A stretch of 64,000 nt of DNA from Arachnia rubra (GCF_019973735.1 NZ_AP024463.1:620001-684000); one strand, 5' to 3'; positions 28,207 to 36,669 are shown, counted from the first letter of the stretch. The notes: generated from the letters alone by a model not told the origin. A program made the numbers and translations.

Positions 28207-28990
28207 ATGGCTGAGCGAATTTCTCCTGAAGGGATGCGAGCGCCCCGTCCAACCATTCGGGTGCTCCGTATGCTGCCGCGTGAATCTTTCCCAGATGGCT
28301 ATGGCGTTGCGGCCATTCGTAGCAAGCAATGGGATCAGGTGAATATCTCAAAGATCGTCCATCCGCTTATTCAGGATGCGCAGCGCCGATTTAGTGAGGG
28401 GTCCCCAGACCTGCACCGAGCGGCAACGCAAGCTGCGGGCCGCCCAGTCTGGGAAGTGCGATCACGCGTTGGAGCTGCATGGCGTGGAGCTGTTCTCCTT
28501 GACGAATACGGAGATCCTTGGCTGGTGTGGGCTGCTGAGCATGATATTTTTCATGCGAAAGTCGCCCAGGTTATGCGTGATCCAAGTGCTTGGCTGCCGA
28601 TACTCGCGGAGTACCGGTTACGCGAACGTGATGAGGCAGAAGAAAAGCTGCTTGGCTGGAGAAGAACTGCTGTCAGGCTATTCCTGCTGGCGGTGGGTGA
28701 GGCAATACGATCGGCCCGCATCTGTCCCATCTCCATTCCTCGTCTGCTGGGTGCCAACGGTGATATTACGGGGACCGTTGAGTTGATTCCTGACCCTCCA
28801 GCAGAGCCGCTTGAGGATGGAAGTGTTCTGGCGGTTGTTGTGGTTGATATCAGTAAAGATTCCGATGAACTGCTTCGTTTGGTGCTGCCAGTACTCCAGC
28901 CGGACGTTGCCAGGATAGATGCCACGTACACCCGGGAAGGCAGCCTGGAGCAGTGGATTACGATCACGCAGGCGAAACTAGGAGGCTTAG

Positions 28991-29752
28991 TCAGAATGTG
29001 TTTCTGTAGAATTCGAGTGCGGCTACTGTGGTGATTGTTTCTGGGAATGTTGTGAAGGGTCTGCGGTAGTCGGTGTGGAGAATTCTCCAGGTTTTGAGGT
29101 TGGCGATGACTCGTTCGATCATGTAGCGTATCGCGTTTACTGACTTGTTGAACCTTTTTTCTTCTTCTGTGTGTTGTTGTTTCGGTTGGGTTCGGATGGG
29201 GGTGATCATGCCGAGTCCGATGTATCCTTTGTCGCCGATGAGTTGCCCGGTGGTGATGTGGTCGAGTAGGCCGGTTTCTTTGAGTGCGTGTGCGTCATGG
29301 GTGCGGCCGGGCATCGGGTCGGAGATGAAGGCGAGCCGTCCTGTCAGGTCGCATGCAACCTGGACGTTGACGCCGGTGGTTTTGTGTTTGCCGGAGTACA
29401 GTTCTGGCATGGTGCGCCATGACCAGGTCGGCAGTAGGGTGCCATCGACGATGAGTGGTTCGCTGACATCGAGGTCGTCGACCGTGGGGGTGCAGTCCTG
29501 CAGGGCCTGTCCCAGGATGGGCATCCAGGATGCGATGGTTCGAGAGATCGTTTTCTGGGAGACGTGGAACTGGTCGGCAATCGATGCTTGTGTGCGGTTG
29601 GATCGCAGATAGATCAAGGCCACAACAACACACTTGTACAGTCCTAGTGTGGGTTTCCGTCCTGCTCGGGAGGCTGGTGCCTCGCGGAGGTCATGGATGC
29701 GTGCGACAAGGTCGGTGATCTGTTCGCTGCTAAGACCTGTGCTAGAGTACAT
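28991..29752 (-). CDS. IS5-family transposase (DDE_Tnp_4 type)
   Basis: A 253-residue transposase. The N-terminal HTH (about residues 45-75; RSNRTQASIADQFHVSQKTISRTIASW) is followed by a DDE catalytic core: D in EPLIVDGTLLPTW, D in LIGDKGYIGLG, and E in RYMIERVIANLKTWRIL. The tail GYIG...ERVIANLKTW is typical of IS5/IS427-like elements. ATG 29752 is used; a TTG four codons upstream lies inside a hairpin. The stop lies within the left terminal repeat. Codon use is less G+C biased than neighbours, consistent with recent arrival. Confidence 0.92.
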   Translation of the reverse strand: MYSSTGLSSEQITDLVARIHDLREAPASRAGRKPTLGLYKCVVVALIYLRSNRTQASIADQFHVSQKTISRTIASWMPILGQALQDCTPTVDDLDVSEPLIVDGTLLPTWSWRTMPELYSGKHKTTGVNVQVACDLTGRLAFISDPMPGRTHDAHALKETGLLDHITTGQLIGDKGYIGLGMITPIRTQPKQQHTEEEKRFNKSVNAIRYMIERVIANLKTWRILHTDYRRPFTTFPETITTVAALEFYRNTF

Positions 29753-29753
29753 G

Positions 29754-29816
29754 GGAAGGCTCAACTTTCGATTGACTGTGTTGGTACTATCAATTATTCA
29801 GGAAGTTGAGCCTTCC
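29754..29816 (-). promoter_or_regulatory. Hairpin in the transposase leader
   Basis: GGAAGGCTCAACTT (29754-29767) pairs perfectly with 29803-29816 around a 35-nt loop. It would bury the region just before the transposase start codon. Such structures often limit transposase translation from outside transcripts; here this is inference. Confidence 0.55.
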
Positions 29817-30141
29817 TCGCGCATACCGACACGCACAACACGTCAATTAACTATTGCAGCCACCGATTCTGACTAAGCCTCTAGCTCAGCTAGCGGCTCT
29901 TCATCTGATTGATGAGATAGAAGCAGAGGTGCTGGGTGCCGGCGTCGGATGTCAGGTTAACGAAGAACTTCATTACGTCGGTTCTTCTTATCTGGCGGAT
30001 GCCCTGGTCTTCGGTAAATCAGTTCGAGCTGTCTGTGGCCGGTGGTTTGTTCCCACCAAAGACGCGCATGCGTCGTTGCCGCTGTGCGCGTCCTGTGAGC
30101 GCAAACTACCTGTTGCACAGCAGGTAGCCGGTCTCATCCAG

Positions 30142-30579
30142 TTATTCCAGCGCCGATAGTGCCTCGTGGTCATCGGCGGTCAGAGGTGCAACGCGATTGA
30201 GTGCATTCTGGCGGGCATGCTCCTGTGTGCCGAGCAGCTGCGCGATGTGAGCATTGCCCTCCTCGTGGCGTTTGACGTAATCGATCAGGTCAGACAGTGC
30301 GATGCGACGGTTGGAGCCGACCCGGCGAAAAGTGAGCAGTCCGCGATCCATGATCTTCAGCAGATGCGGGCGGCTGATCTGTAACAGTATGGCGGCTTCG
30401 TTGGGGGTCAGTTCTTTGTCGGCTTCAAACAGCGTCACATCGACTCCACGGAGCATAGCCGCCACCATGTTCTCCAGCAGGAGAGCAGCCGGTGACCCCT
30501 GCGGCAGGGTTGAAGCAAACGCAGAGATGCGTGCTAGCTCGTCTGCGGAGACGTTAGCCGCTTGTGCGACCGTTGCCAC
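30142..30579 (-). CDS. Helix-turn-helix (excisionase-type) protein, antitoxin-like
   Basis: A 145-residue protein with a MerR/excisionase-like HTH: ELTPNEAAILLQISRPHLLKIMDRGLLTFRRVGSNRRIALSDLIDYV (about residues 55-102). The helical N-terminus (residues 1-50) is seen in antitoxins paired with PIN-domain toxins, but no toxin follows: downstream lies only the convergent end of the split gene, with an 18-bp overlap. GTG 30579 has AGGAGG upstream. It may be an orphan antitoxin whose partner was lost, or an autonomous regulator. Confidence 0.8.
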   Translation of the reverse strand: MATVAQAANVSADELARISAFASTLPQGSPAALLLENMVAAMLRGVDVTLFEADKELTPNEAAILLQISRPHLLKIMDRGLLTFRRVGSNRRIALSDLIDYVKRHEEGNAHIAQLLGTQEHARQNALNRVAPLTADDHEALSALE

Positions 30580-30946
30580 GATGAGGCCTCCTCGTTCGGA
30601 ATCTAAGTGTAATAAATGTAACGTCTAGTAAGTTTAACGTGTTGTGTGGTGTTGATTCAACCGGTGCAGTACCTGCCTCAGAGGGACACGTCCGAAGGGC
30701 CAGGAGGCCCAGCGGCGCCTTGCAGCGGGAGTGGTGTCGTTGCTTCATCCTCTAGGGCTGAGGGTTGGGGTGTCTGGCGGTGAGGTATTTCCGGGGGCGA
30801 CCAGAGCTGGCCGCCCAGCGTGATGGCCTCTGAGCTCCGCTTGCCTAGTGTGGAAGATCCGTCTTTGGATTTCCGTCACCCAAAGACGGGGGTAGTAGGT
30901 TTCAGGCCAAACACATCATTGATATCGAGTACGGATCGGATCCCCA
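30580..30946. other. Intergenic region with one strong hairpin
   Basis: No gene is supported here. The left end (ATAAATGTAACGTC) is the promoter region of the HTH gene. A perfect 10-bp hairpin, CCGTCTTTGG (30859-30868) with CCAAAGACGG (30880-30889), followed by GGGG, lies 58 bp before mrr and may be a terminator. Confidence 0.5.
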
Positions 30947-31981
30947 GTGAGCGCAGCGAACCTGCCGAAATATAACGAATTCCTGTGGCCGACCCTTTGT
31001 GCGCTCCGCGAACTCGGCGGGTCGGCGGTAATTGAGGAACTCAATGCGAAGGTGATTTCCAGCGGCGGATACTCCGATGAGCAGCAGGCGGTGCTTCTCG
31101 GCGACGGGCCGAGAACAGTGATCGAGTACCGGCTTGGCTGGACCAGGACATACCTCAAGGGCATGGGGCTTGCAGTCAATTCAGAGCGCGGCGTGTGGAG
31201 CCTCACCGAGGAAGGCCGGACTGTGACGGAGCCGCAGCTGGAACCCTTGAGACAGGCCTATCTGGCTCGCCTGGACCGAGCGCGCAAAGCCTCGAAATCA
31301 CTGGGCAGCTCCGGGCATGCCAGCGCCGATGAACCGGAGACCGACGAGCCATCCTGGCGGGAGCAGCTCCTGGACGAAGTGATGAGGCTGAGCCCTGCCA
31401 ATTTCGAGAAACTCGCCCAGCGTCTTCTCCGTGAAGAGGGCTTCATCAATACCCAGGTGACCGGGCGTTCCGGTGACGGCGGAATTGACGGCCAAGGTGT
31501 CTACCGGCTCTCGCTGTTGTCTTTTCAGGTGTTCTTCCAGTGCAAGCGCTATGCCGGAAGCGTCGGTTCCGGGGCAGTGCGTGATTTCCGTGGGGCGATG
31601 GCCGGACGGGGCGATAAGGGCCTGCTGATCACCACAGGCACATTCACCAGCAGCGCCCGGGAAGAAGCCACCCGCGACGGAGCACCTCCCATTGATTTAG
31701 AGGTCCCGCCGGTGGGGATCGGCTGACTCGCGACGCCCATGCACCATCCTGGCTGCGTTGTTCGTCGTCGACGCACGATCCAGTGCGCCTTCCTCCTTCG
31801 CCTTGCCAGCACGGCACCTGGACGTCGCTCACTTCACCACCGCCCCCACCGGCGGGAACCTCTGAACGACGGCTACCGGCTGTGTGATCTTCTCAAGGAG
31901 CGGCGTCTCGGTGTGAACGTGCAGGCCAGGACCGTCGAGGACGCGTCGGTCGACACGAGGTTCTTCCGTGAGGGATTCTGA
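30947..31981 (+). pseudogene. mrr: Mrr-type restriction endonuclease gene, broken by a MITE-like insert
   Basis: The start is GTG 30947. The N-terminal winged-helix Mrr_N domain (about residues 1-95; YNEFLWPTLCALRELGGSAVIEELN) is followed by the Mrr catalytic domain with the PD-(D/E)xK residues in SGDGGIDGQG ... FFQCKRY (about 177-203) and the FRGAMAGR-GDKGLLITTGTF block. Mrr is a type IV enzyme cutting methylated DNA. Homology stops at APPIDL, where a 163-bp element (31700-31862) is inserted, ending translation at 31726. The expected C-terminus (NDGYRLCDLLKERRLGVNV ... FFREGF) is found intact after the insert, up to 31981. The truncated 259-residue product keeps the catalytic residues, so partial activity cannot be excluded. 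Confidence 0.88.
31700..31862. mobile_element. MITE-like 163-bp inverted-repeat insertion in mrr
   Basis: The ends are inverted repeats of about 18 bp: GAGGTCCCGCCGGTGGGG (31700-31717) and the complement of GAGGTTCCCGCCGGTGGGG (31844-31862), differing by one inserted base. The interior has no transposase. The flanks TTA (31697-31699) and TGA (31863-31865) would be a T-N-A type 3-bp duplication with one change. Removing 166 bp restores the mrr frame. Confidence 0.75.
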
Positions 31982-32048
31982 GCCGCTACTGGCCGCATCC
32001 AGGCGTGCGAGGCCGGTTCTGTCAGGAGCGTCCGGCTAGAGTCTTTCC

Positions 32049-33272
32049 GTGACCACTGTTCTGCTTCTTGGCTTCGGCGGGCGTGAACATGCCCTGGGCC
32101 GGGCCCTGGCTGCCTCCGCTGAGACCCTGCACGTCGCGCCTGGGAATCCGGGGCTGGCCGGCCTGGGCACCTTGCACGATATCGATGCCTGCGACCCTGA
32201 GGCGGTCGTCGCCCTGGCCCGGCAGGCCGGAGCTGACCTGGTGGTGGTCGGTCCCGAGGCGCCCCTCGTCGCAGGGGTCGCGGATGCGGTACGCGAGGCT
32301 GGGATCGACTGCTTCGGTCCGTCCGCCGCGGCCGCCCGGCTGGAGGGGTCGAAGGCCTTCGCCAAGGACGTGATGCGCGCCGCCGGAGTGCCGACCGCCG
32401 ACGCGCGGGTGTGCGAGACCCCGGAGCAGGCCGCCGCGGCGCTCGATGCCTTCGGCCCGCCGTACGTCGTCAAGAACGACGGGCTGGCTGCTGGCAAGGG
32501 GGTGGTCGTCACCACCGACCGCGACGCCGCCCTGGCCCATGCCGCCGCCTGCGGGCGGGTGGTGGTCGAGGAGTTCCTGGACGGGCCGGAGGTCTCGCTG
32601 TTCGCGGTCTGCGACGGCACCACTGCCGTGCCGCTGTTGCCCGCGCAGGACTTCAAACGTGTCGGCGACGGCGACGCCGGCCCCAACACCGGCGGCATGG
32701 GTGCCTACTGCCCGCTGCCCTGGGCGCCAGACGACCTGGCGGCGGAGGTCATGGCTCAGGTGGTGGACCCCACCCTGGCTGAGATGCGGCGCCGCGGCAC
32801 CCCCTTCACCGGCCTGCTGTACGCGGGGCTGGCCCTGACCAGCCGAGGAATGCGTGTCGTGGAGTTCAACGCTCGTTTCGGCGACCCCGAGACCCAAGCG
32901 GTCCTGGCCCTCCTCGCGACACCGCTCGCCCCCGTGCTGCTGGCTGCAGCCCGCGGTGAACTCGCTGAGCTGCCGCCCCTCGCGTGGCGTGACGGGGCCG
33001 CCGTTGTGGTGGTCGAGGCCGCCAGCGGCTATCCCGGTACGCCCGTATTGGGAGGGTCTGTTGAGCTGCCCGCCGACGTCAGTGACGCCTGGACCATCCA
33101 GGCCGGTACGGGGCTTGCTGACGGTCAGCTGGTGGCCTCCGGCGGCCGGGTGCTGGGCGTCGTCGGGCTGGGTGAGGACCTGGAGGCCGCGCGGGAGCGG
33201 GCGTACGCCCACCTGTCCCAGGTGCGGTTCCCCGACGGCTTCCACCGCACCGACATCGGCGTTCCCCACTGA
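32049..33272 (+). CDS. purD: Phosphoribosylamine-glycine ligase
   Basis: A 407-residue GAR synthetase, the second step of de novo purine synthesis (PRA + glycine + ATP). Landmarks are GFGGREHALGRAL (about residues 8-20), APGNPG, KNDGLAAGKGVVV (ATP-grasp, about 142-154), GPNTGGMGAYCPLP (about 214-227) and NARFGDPETQAVL (about 275-287). The start is GTG 32049. Somewhat compact but full length. It stands alone between two accessory blocks. Confidence 0.96.
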   Translation: MTTVLLLGFGGREHALGRALAASAETLHVAPGNPGLAGLGTLHDIDACDPEAVVALARQAGADLVVVGPEAPLVAGVADAVREAGIDCFGPSAAAARLEGSKAFAKDVMRAAGVPTADARVCETPEQAAAALDAFGPPYVVKNDGLAAGKGVVVTTDRDAALAHAAACGRVVVEEFLDGPEVSLFAVCDGTTAVPLLPAQDFKRVGDGDAGPNTGGMGAYCPLPWAPDDLAAEVMAQVVDPTLAEMRRRGTPFTGLLYAGLALTSRGMRVVEFNARFGDPETQAVLALLATPLAPVLLAAARGELAELPPLAWRDGAAVVVVEAASGYPGTPVLGGSVELPADVSDAWTIQAGTGLADGQLVASGGRVLGVVGLGEDLEAARERAYAHLSQVRFPDGFHRTDIGVPH

Positions 33273-33314
33273 TATTCCCGGGCTCCCTAAGCGCAACGGG
33301 CTGATCTTGCCAAT

Positions 33315-33361
33315 GAGGGTTATTCAGCGGAATCATCTTCGCACTCCACTGAATAACCCTC
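33315..33361. terminator. Bidirectional terminator after purD
   Basis: GAGGGTTATTCAG (33315-33327) and CTGAATAACCCTC (33349-33361) form a perfect 13-bp stem with a 21-nt loop, between convergent purD and the ABC permease gene. Confidence 0.75.
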
Positions 33362-33378
33362 CAGCATGGATAAGCACG

Positions 33379-34599
33379 TCATTTTTCTCTCAGGAGCTCA
33401 TCAGGGGCGCTAAACGCTATTCTCCTCCCCTGTAGTAGACCGCCGATCACCATGAAAGCCGATACGATCCCGCCTAGCTGCAGTACAAAACTGATGGAAG
33501 GTAAGGGGACCGATGACTTCAGCACAGCGCTGAGGAAATCCTGCCCCGAGGCGAGGTGAGAAGATAGCTGACTGAGTGTGATGCCGCCCAGCAGCCCGAT
33601 CGCCACGCAGCTCAAAGCCAAACACAAGAGCTCCAGTATTATTAAAATAAGAATCCTGCGGCTGCTCCAGCCGATGGCACGTAGCAGACCCATTGCTGAT
33701 CTTCGCTGACGGAGCCATACGGCGCCTAGAAAATAGCCGAAAACGGCACTTGCAAGTGCTAGAATGGGAAGGCTATATCGGTCTGCATCCCGAAGTGTGC
33801 CGACAATACCGACGGCATCCGAGAGGTCATTGGCGCTACCGGTCACTGAGAATCCGAGGTCGCTTAGTTGCTTTTGCGTCGTCTGCGCGTTTTGGGCCGA
33901 ATCCACTTTTACGTAAGCGAAAGTGAAGCTCTGAGGGGGCTGCGTCCCATAGAGTTGAATCAGTTGGCTATCGGTGACATACGATGGTTGGGGCCCATCC
34001 CGTCCTGGGACGGAATTATCGTATGTCGCAACTACCTTCAGCGGAAGAGTTGCGTATGTTCCCCGGTTATTACCCTGGACCACGGTGTAGCCGAACTCAA
34101 TCTCTCGGCCTACTAGTTTGTCTAGTGAACCCCCTGAAACCTCATGCGGCAGAATAATCTGCCCATCATGTAAACCCTCTTCGGGGAGCTGTCCGGCAAC
34201 GATCCTGGGGGTACGGCTTTCTATGTAGGTAGTGGCCCATACTACGTCGGGAGCGACCTTTGAGTCAGGCCAGTCCTCTGAGTTAGCAAGATCCAGGTCG
34301 TGCTGAAACCATGGATGTACAGAATCGACGTGTTCTAAGGCTGAAACCTCGGCTAAAGTGTCTCTGGTGATCTCCCTGTTGGCGTGTGCTGAGAGTGTGT
34401 TGAGCTCTATAAGAGAAAGGTTAGATTTTGAGTCAACACTTGTGGCGTAGGCGGCGACGATTCCGGAAACGAGTGTTTGGATTGTGACCGTAACACAAAT
34501 AATCAGAGACAGCAGCACAATGATGGCGCGATTCATCCTTAGCAGCAATCGAAAATCTGCCGAAGCCAAGATCACGAGGTTGCGGAAACTTGTTTTCAT
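33379..34599 (-). CDS. FtsX/MacB-type ABC transporter permease
   Basis: A 406-residue permease with MacB/FtsX topology: one N-terminal membrane segment (about 25-50), a large extracellular domain (about 55-270), then three segments (about 277-300, 315-345, 372-398). The charged LRQRRSAMGLLRAIGWSSRRI loop between TM2 and TM3 is typical of FtsX domains. Last gene of a four-gene cassette; its ATG overlaps the ATPase stop (ATGA). DNA here is visibly poorer in G+C than the flanking purD/purB. Such pairs drive extrusion or mechanotransmission of envelope proteins or peptides rather than import; with a secreted partner, export or self-immunity is plausible (inference). Confidence 0.85.
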   Translation of the reverse strand: MKTSFRNLVILASADFRLLLRMNRAIIVLLSLIICVTVTIQTLVSGIVAAYATSVDSKSNLSLIELNTLSAHANREITRDTLAEVSALEHVDSVHPWFQHDLDLANSEDWPDSKVAPDVVWATTYIESRTPRIVAGQLPEEGLHDGQIILPHEVSGGSLDKLVGREIEFGYTVVQGNNRGTYATLPLKVVATYDNSVPGRDGPQPSYVTDSQLIQLYGTQPPQSFTFAYVKVDSAQNAQTTQKQLSDLGFSVTGSANDLSDAVGIVGTLRDADRYSLPILALASAVFGYFLGAVWLRQRRSAMGLLRAIGWSSRRILILIILELLCLALSCVAIGLLGGITLSQLSSHLASGQDFLSAVLKSSVPLPSISFVLQLGGIVSAFMVIGGLLQGRRIAFSAPDELLREK

Positions 34600-35261
34600 G
34601 TCTCCTCTATCCTCCCAGCGCTAAAACGGAACCGGTAATTTTCGATGCCATCGAGGCGACGGTCATGGCTTGCGATTACGACCGCCACGCCAGCCTTTTG
34701 AGCATCCAGGATCACCTTTTTAACTTCTGCAGTCAGGGTATCGTCTAATGCAGAGGTCGGCTCATCCATAAGAAGTAGTGATGGGGAGTTCACCAGTGCC
34801 CTGCAGATACTTGCCCGCTGCAACTCGCCACCAGACAGCTTGCTCGCCCTTTGTTTCAATACAGGATGCAACTTAAACTTCTCAACGATTTCCTCATAGC
34901 CATCGTTCTGCGTGTGCTGTGCGATGCGGAGATTATCCAGAAGGGTCAGATGGCTCAATAGATTTCCTTCTTGAAATACGATTCCGATCTGTTCACCGCG
35001 GAGATGGTCGCGGGCCGGCCATGAGTTAGCCTGGATTCCCCTTATCATGATCGTGCCGCTATCAGGAATCAGCAAAAGGCCTAGTAGACGCAGTAATGTG
35101 GACTTTCCGCTGCCAGAGTCCCCAGATAACCGGACGATTTCACCAGGTTCGATAGCGATTTCAGGGCAAGATAGCTCGAAGGTTCCGCCAGAACGTAGCT
35201 TAAAGGCTTTACGTAGGTCCGCGCAAGCAAGTACAGTGGCGCAATGTGCAGCATGAGTCAT
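34596..35261 (-). CDS. ABC transporter ATP-binding protein (LolD/MacB type)
   Basis: A 221-residue ABC ATPase: Walker A GDSGSGKST (about residues 47-55), Q-loop IVFQEGNLL, signature LSGGELQRA, Walker B LLLMDEPTSAL and the H-loop ASHD. The LLGLLLIPDSGTIMI and DNLRIAQ blocks place it in the LolD/MacB-like group that partners FtsX-type permeases. Start ATG 35261 overlaps the stop of the upstream gene (ATGA) and has GGGAG upstream; the longer frame to 35309 lies in that gene. Low G+C cassette. Confidence 0.93.
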   Translation of the reverse strand: MTHAAHCATVLACADLRKAFKLRSGGTFELSCPEIAIEPGEIVRLSGDSGSGKSTLLRLLGLLLIPDSGTIMIRGIQANSWPARDHLRGEQIGIVFQEGNLLSHLTLLDNLRIAQHTQNDGYEEIVEKFKLHPVLKQRASKLSGGELQRASICRALVNSPSLLLMDEPTSALDDTLTAEVKKVILDAQKAGVAVVIASHDRRLDGIENYRFRFSAGRIEET

Positions 35262-36151
35262 CTTACAACTCCCATAATCCATGCAAAGTGCGTGTTGATC
35301 AGACTGCATTCATTTTCGGAATCACCATCCACTGAGAAAAATATCTTGGATGATGCGCAGCCCTGCATCGCATAGGCGATACGTCGCCCATCATCACCGG
35401 AACTGCCAGGAGTGCCATTAAGTGCGATGTTGCTTAATAGAAACTGCTGAATGTACTGATAATCTCCCTTGGCCCAAGTGGCTAGCTTAGGACGTAAATT
35501 AGGAAAGAAAGATGATGATAGCTCTTCTTTGTTGGAGAAGAGGTGGCTGAGTCCAAGCGCGCTGGTGGCAGAGCGCTGCAGCTGCTCGTTGTCTCCTGGG
35601 TCAAAATCAGCCAATTCTCTCAAGGGCACCTCCGGATCGAGAAGGTGCGATGCCTCTGCAACCGCCAAATATTTTGGCAAGGCATCCGGCTCAATAGTAG
35701 CGGGCAGCGAACTCATCGCTTGCCTGGCAAGTACACGGCCCTCTTCGGCGCGGGAATCATGTAGATAGTAGAGCGTCTCAAAAGCGAGGAGCCTAGTTTC
35801 TTCTGGTTTATCTTTCGCTGAAGCAAACTGATAGATGCGATCCCTTGAGAGCTGTTTTCGGAGGTCTTCCAGACGTGGTTCTGCTAGTTTCGCTACAATA
35901 AGACTTGCCTGAATCCGCGACTCGTCTGTGTTTTTGTCGCCGAGCTCGGGAAGTTTGGCGAGGCCATCATCGGAGATTAGGTTGGATAGATCGCTCAAAA
36001 GGTCGGGAGACACTAACGCATTGCGCTGAGCTTCGTGAGTTTTGGACAGCTGCCACATTACTGTGCTCACGGCTGTAACGGTGATCAAACCAATGATGAT
36101 AAGGACCACCGTTACAGCCGTGATTCGAAAGTGTGGTGCTTTGCGATGCAT
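35258..36151 (-). CDS. Membrane-anchored extracellular protein of unknown function
   Basis: A 297-residue protein with a basic N-terminus (MHRKAPHFRITA), one membrane segment (about residues 11-33, VVLIIIGLITVTAVSTVMW) and a long, mostly helical, hydrophilic domain outside the cell. The domain is rich in Leu/Ala/Glu helices (LSDLSNLISDDGLAKLPELG; RDRIYQFASAKDKPEETRLLAFETLYYLHDSRAEEGRVLARQAM), suggesting TPR/HEAT-like solenoid packing. A C-terminal pair of cysteines (QGCASSKIF, NECSLIN) could form a disulfide. No family recognised. It sits between the secreted protein and the ABC ATPase, overlapping the latter, so it is probably an accessory or receptor protein of that system. Confidence 0.75.
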   Translation of the reverse strand: MHRKAPHFRITAVTVVLIIIGLITVTAVSTVMWQLSKTHEAQRNALVSPDLLSDLSNLISDDGLAKLPELGDKNTDESRIQASLIVAKLAEPRLEDLRKQLSRDRIYQFASAKDKPEETRLLAFETLYYLHDSRAEEGRVLARQAMSSLPATIEPDALPKYLAVAEASHLLDPEVPLRELADFDPGDNEQLQRSATSALGLSHLFSNKEELSSSFFPNLRPKLATWAKGDYQYIQQFLLSNIALNGTPGSSGDDGRRIAYAMQGCASSKIFFSVDGDSENECSLINTHFAWIMGVVR

Positions 36152-36156
36152 GAGGC

Positions 36157-36669
36157 TCAGAGGCGAGTTGAGGCTATTCTCACATTGCCGTCATAGAGGG
36201 CTTTTCCAGTCACATCCATGCCGACATAAGCTCCACCCCATCCGCCGCAAACGGTGCCACTGAGATACGATCCCTTGGCTCCGTTGTCATTGGTCCACAC
36301 TAGGGTGTTTTCCCCTGCTCGACTGCTTTCAATGCTTACGCCCTTGATGCTTATGCTTCCAAAACCGATCTGATAGAAACTAGTGGTGTTCTCAATCCAC
36401 TCGGGAGAAGCATTCATTACTGCCGATGATGTGAAATCACCACAGCCAGTCCATGTGTAACTCTGGATCCAAGCATTCGCTGTCAGATTTGTCCCATCTG
36501 GGAACGTTGCTGACCCGCTGTTGGCAGTTTCAGCGCTAGCTCCTTTGCTTTGCTCTGGACTTGTCTTGTCATGGGGTGCATCGTCGTCTGCTAATGCTGC
36601 TCCTCCAGGGAGGAGTGCTGAGAACACTGCTGCCATGGCAATGACTCGTGTTGCGAAGTTTTTAGACAT
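36157..36669 (-). CDS. Secreted two-cysteine protein, bacteriocin-like candidate
   Basis: A 170-residue precursor. ATG 36669 has a strong GAGGAGG site. A classical Sec signal peptide (about residues 1-27, ending GGAALA before DDD) is followed by a Ser/Thr/Ala/Glu-rich spacer (28-55) and a beta-rich domain of about 110 residues with Cys76 (TWTGCGDF) and Cys141 (GTVCGGWGG), likely disulfide-linked, plus many aromatic, Gly and Asn residues. First gene of the cassette with an anchored protein and an ABC exporter/immunity-type pair. Lactococcin 972-type bacteriocins have a similar gene order and Sec precursors, but I see no direct sequence match, so function is inference. Confidence 0.75.
   Translation of the reverse strand: MSKNFATRVIAMAAVFSALLPGGAALADDDAPHDKTSPEQSKGASAETANSGSATFPDGTNLTANAWIQSYTWTGCGDFTSSAVMNASPEWIENTTSFYQIGFGSISIKGVSIESSRAGENTLVWTNDNGAKGSYLSGTVCGGWGGAYVGMDVTGKALYDGNVRIASTRL

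Larger units (their letters stand above)
28982..29881 (-). mobile_element. IS5-family insertion sequence (900 bp)
   Basis: Sixteen-bp perfect terminal inverted repeats GAGGCTTAGTCAGAAT (28982-28997) and its complement (29866-29881) enclose one transposase gene. The flanks are TAG at 28979-28981 and 29882-29884, a 3-bp target duplication as expected for IS5-type elements. Complete and possibly active. Confidence 0.93.
28207..30159 (+). pseudogene. Gene with DUF3039-like C-terminus, split by an IS element
   Basis: The 5' part (28207-28981; start ATG, MAERISPEGMRAPRP) and the 3' part (29885-30159) join in frame if the IS and one TAG copy are removed, giving exactly 350 codons (349 residues plus stop) reading ITQAKLAQLAALHLIDEI across the junction. 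The 3' part contains VRAVCGRWFVPTKDAHASLPLCASC, a DUF3039-like possible zinc site (C, then C-x-x-C). The 5' part (about 258 residues) is not recognised. As it stands, translation from 28207 would run a few codons into the IS and stop. The last 18 bases overlap the convergent HTH gene. Probably inactive. Confidence 0.85.

Noticed and set aside
31700..31862. Interpretation of the mrr break as an ordinary frameshift
   Set aside because: The homologous C-terminus reappears only after 163 bp bounded by inverted repeats, so insertion explains it better.
36157..36669. Naming the secreted protein a lactococcin 972 bacteriocin
   Set aside because: Gene order is reminiscent, but the mature sequence shows no clear lactococcin 972 pattern, and it has a cysteine pair; kept as a candidate only.
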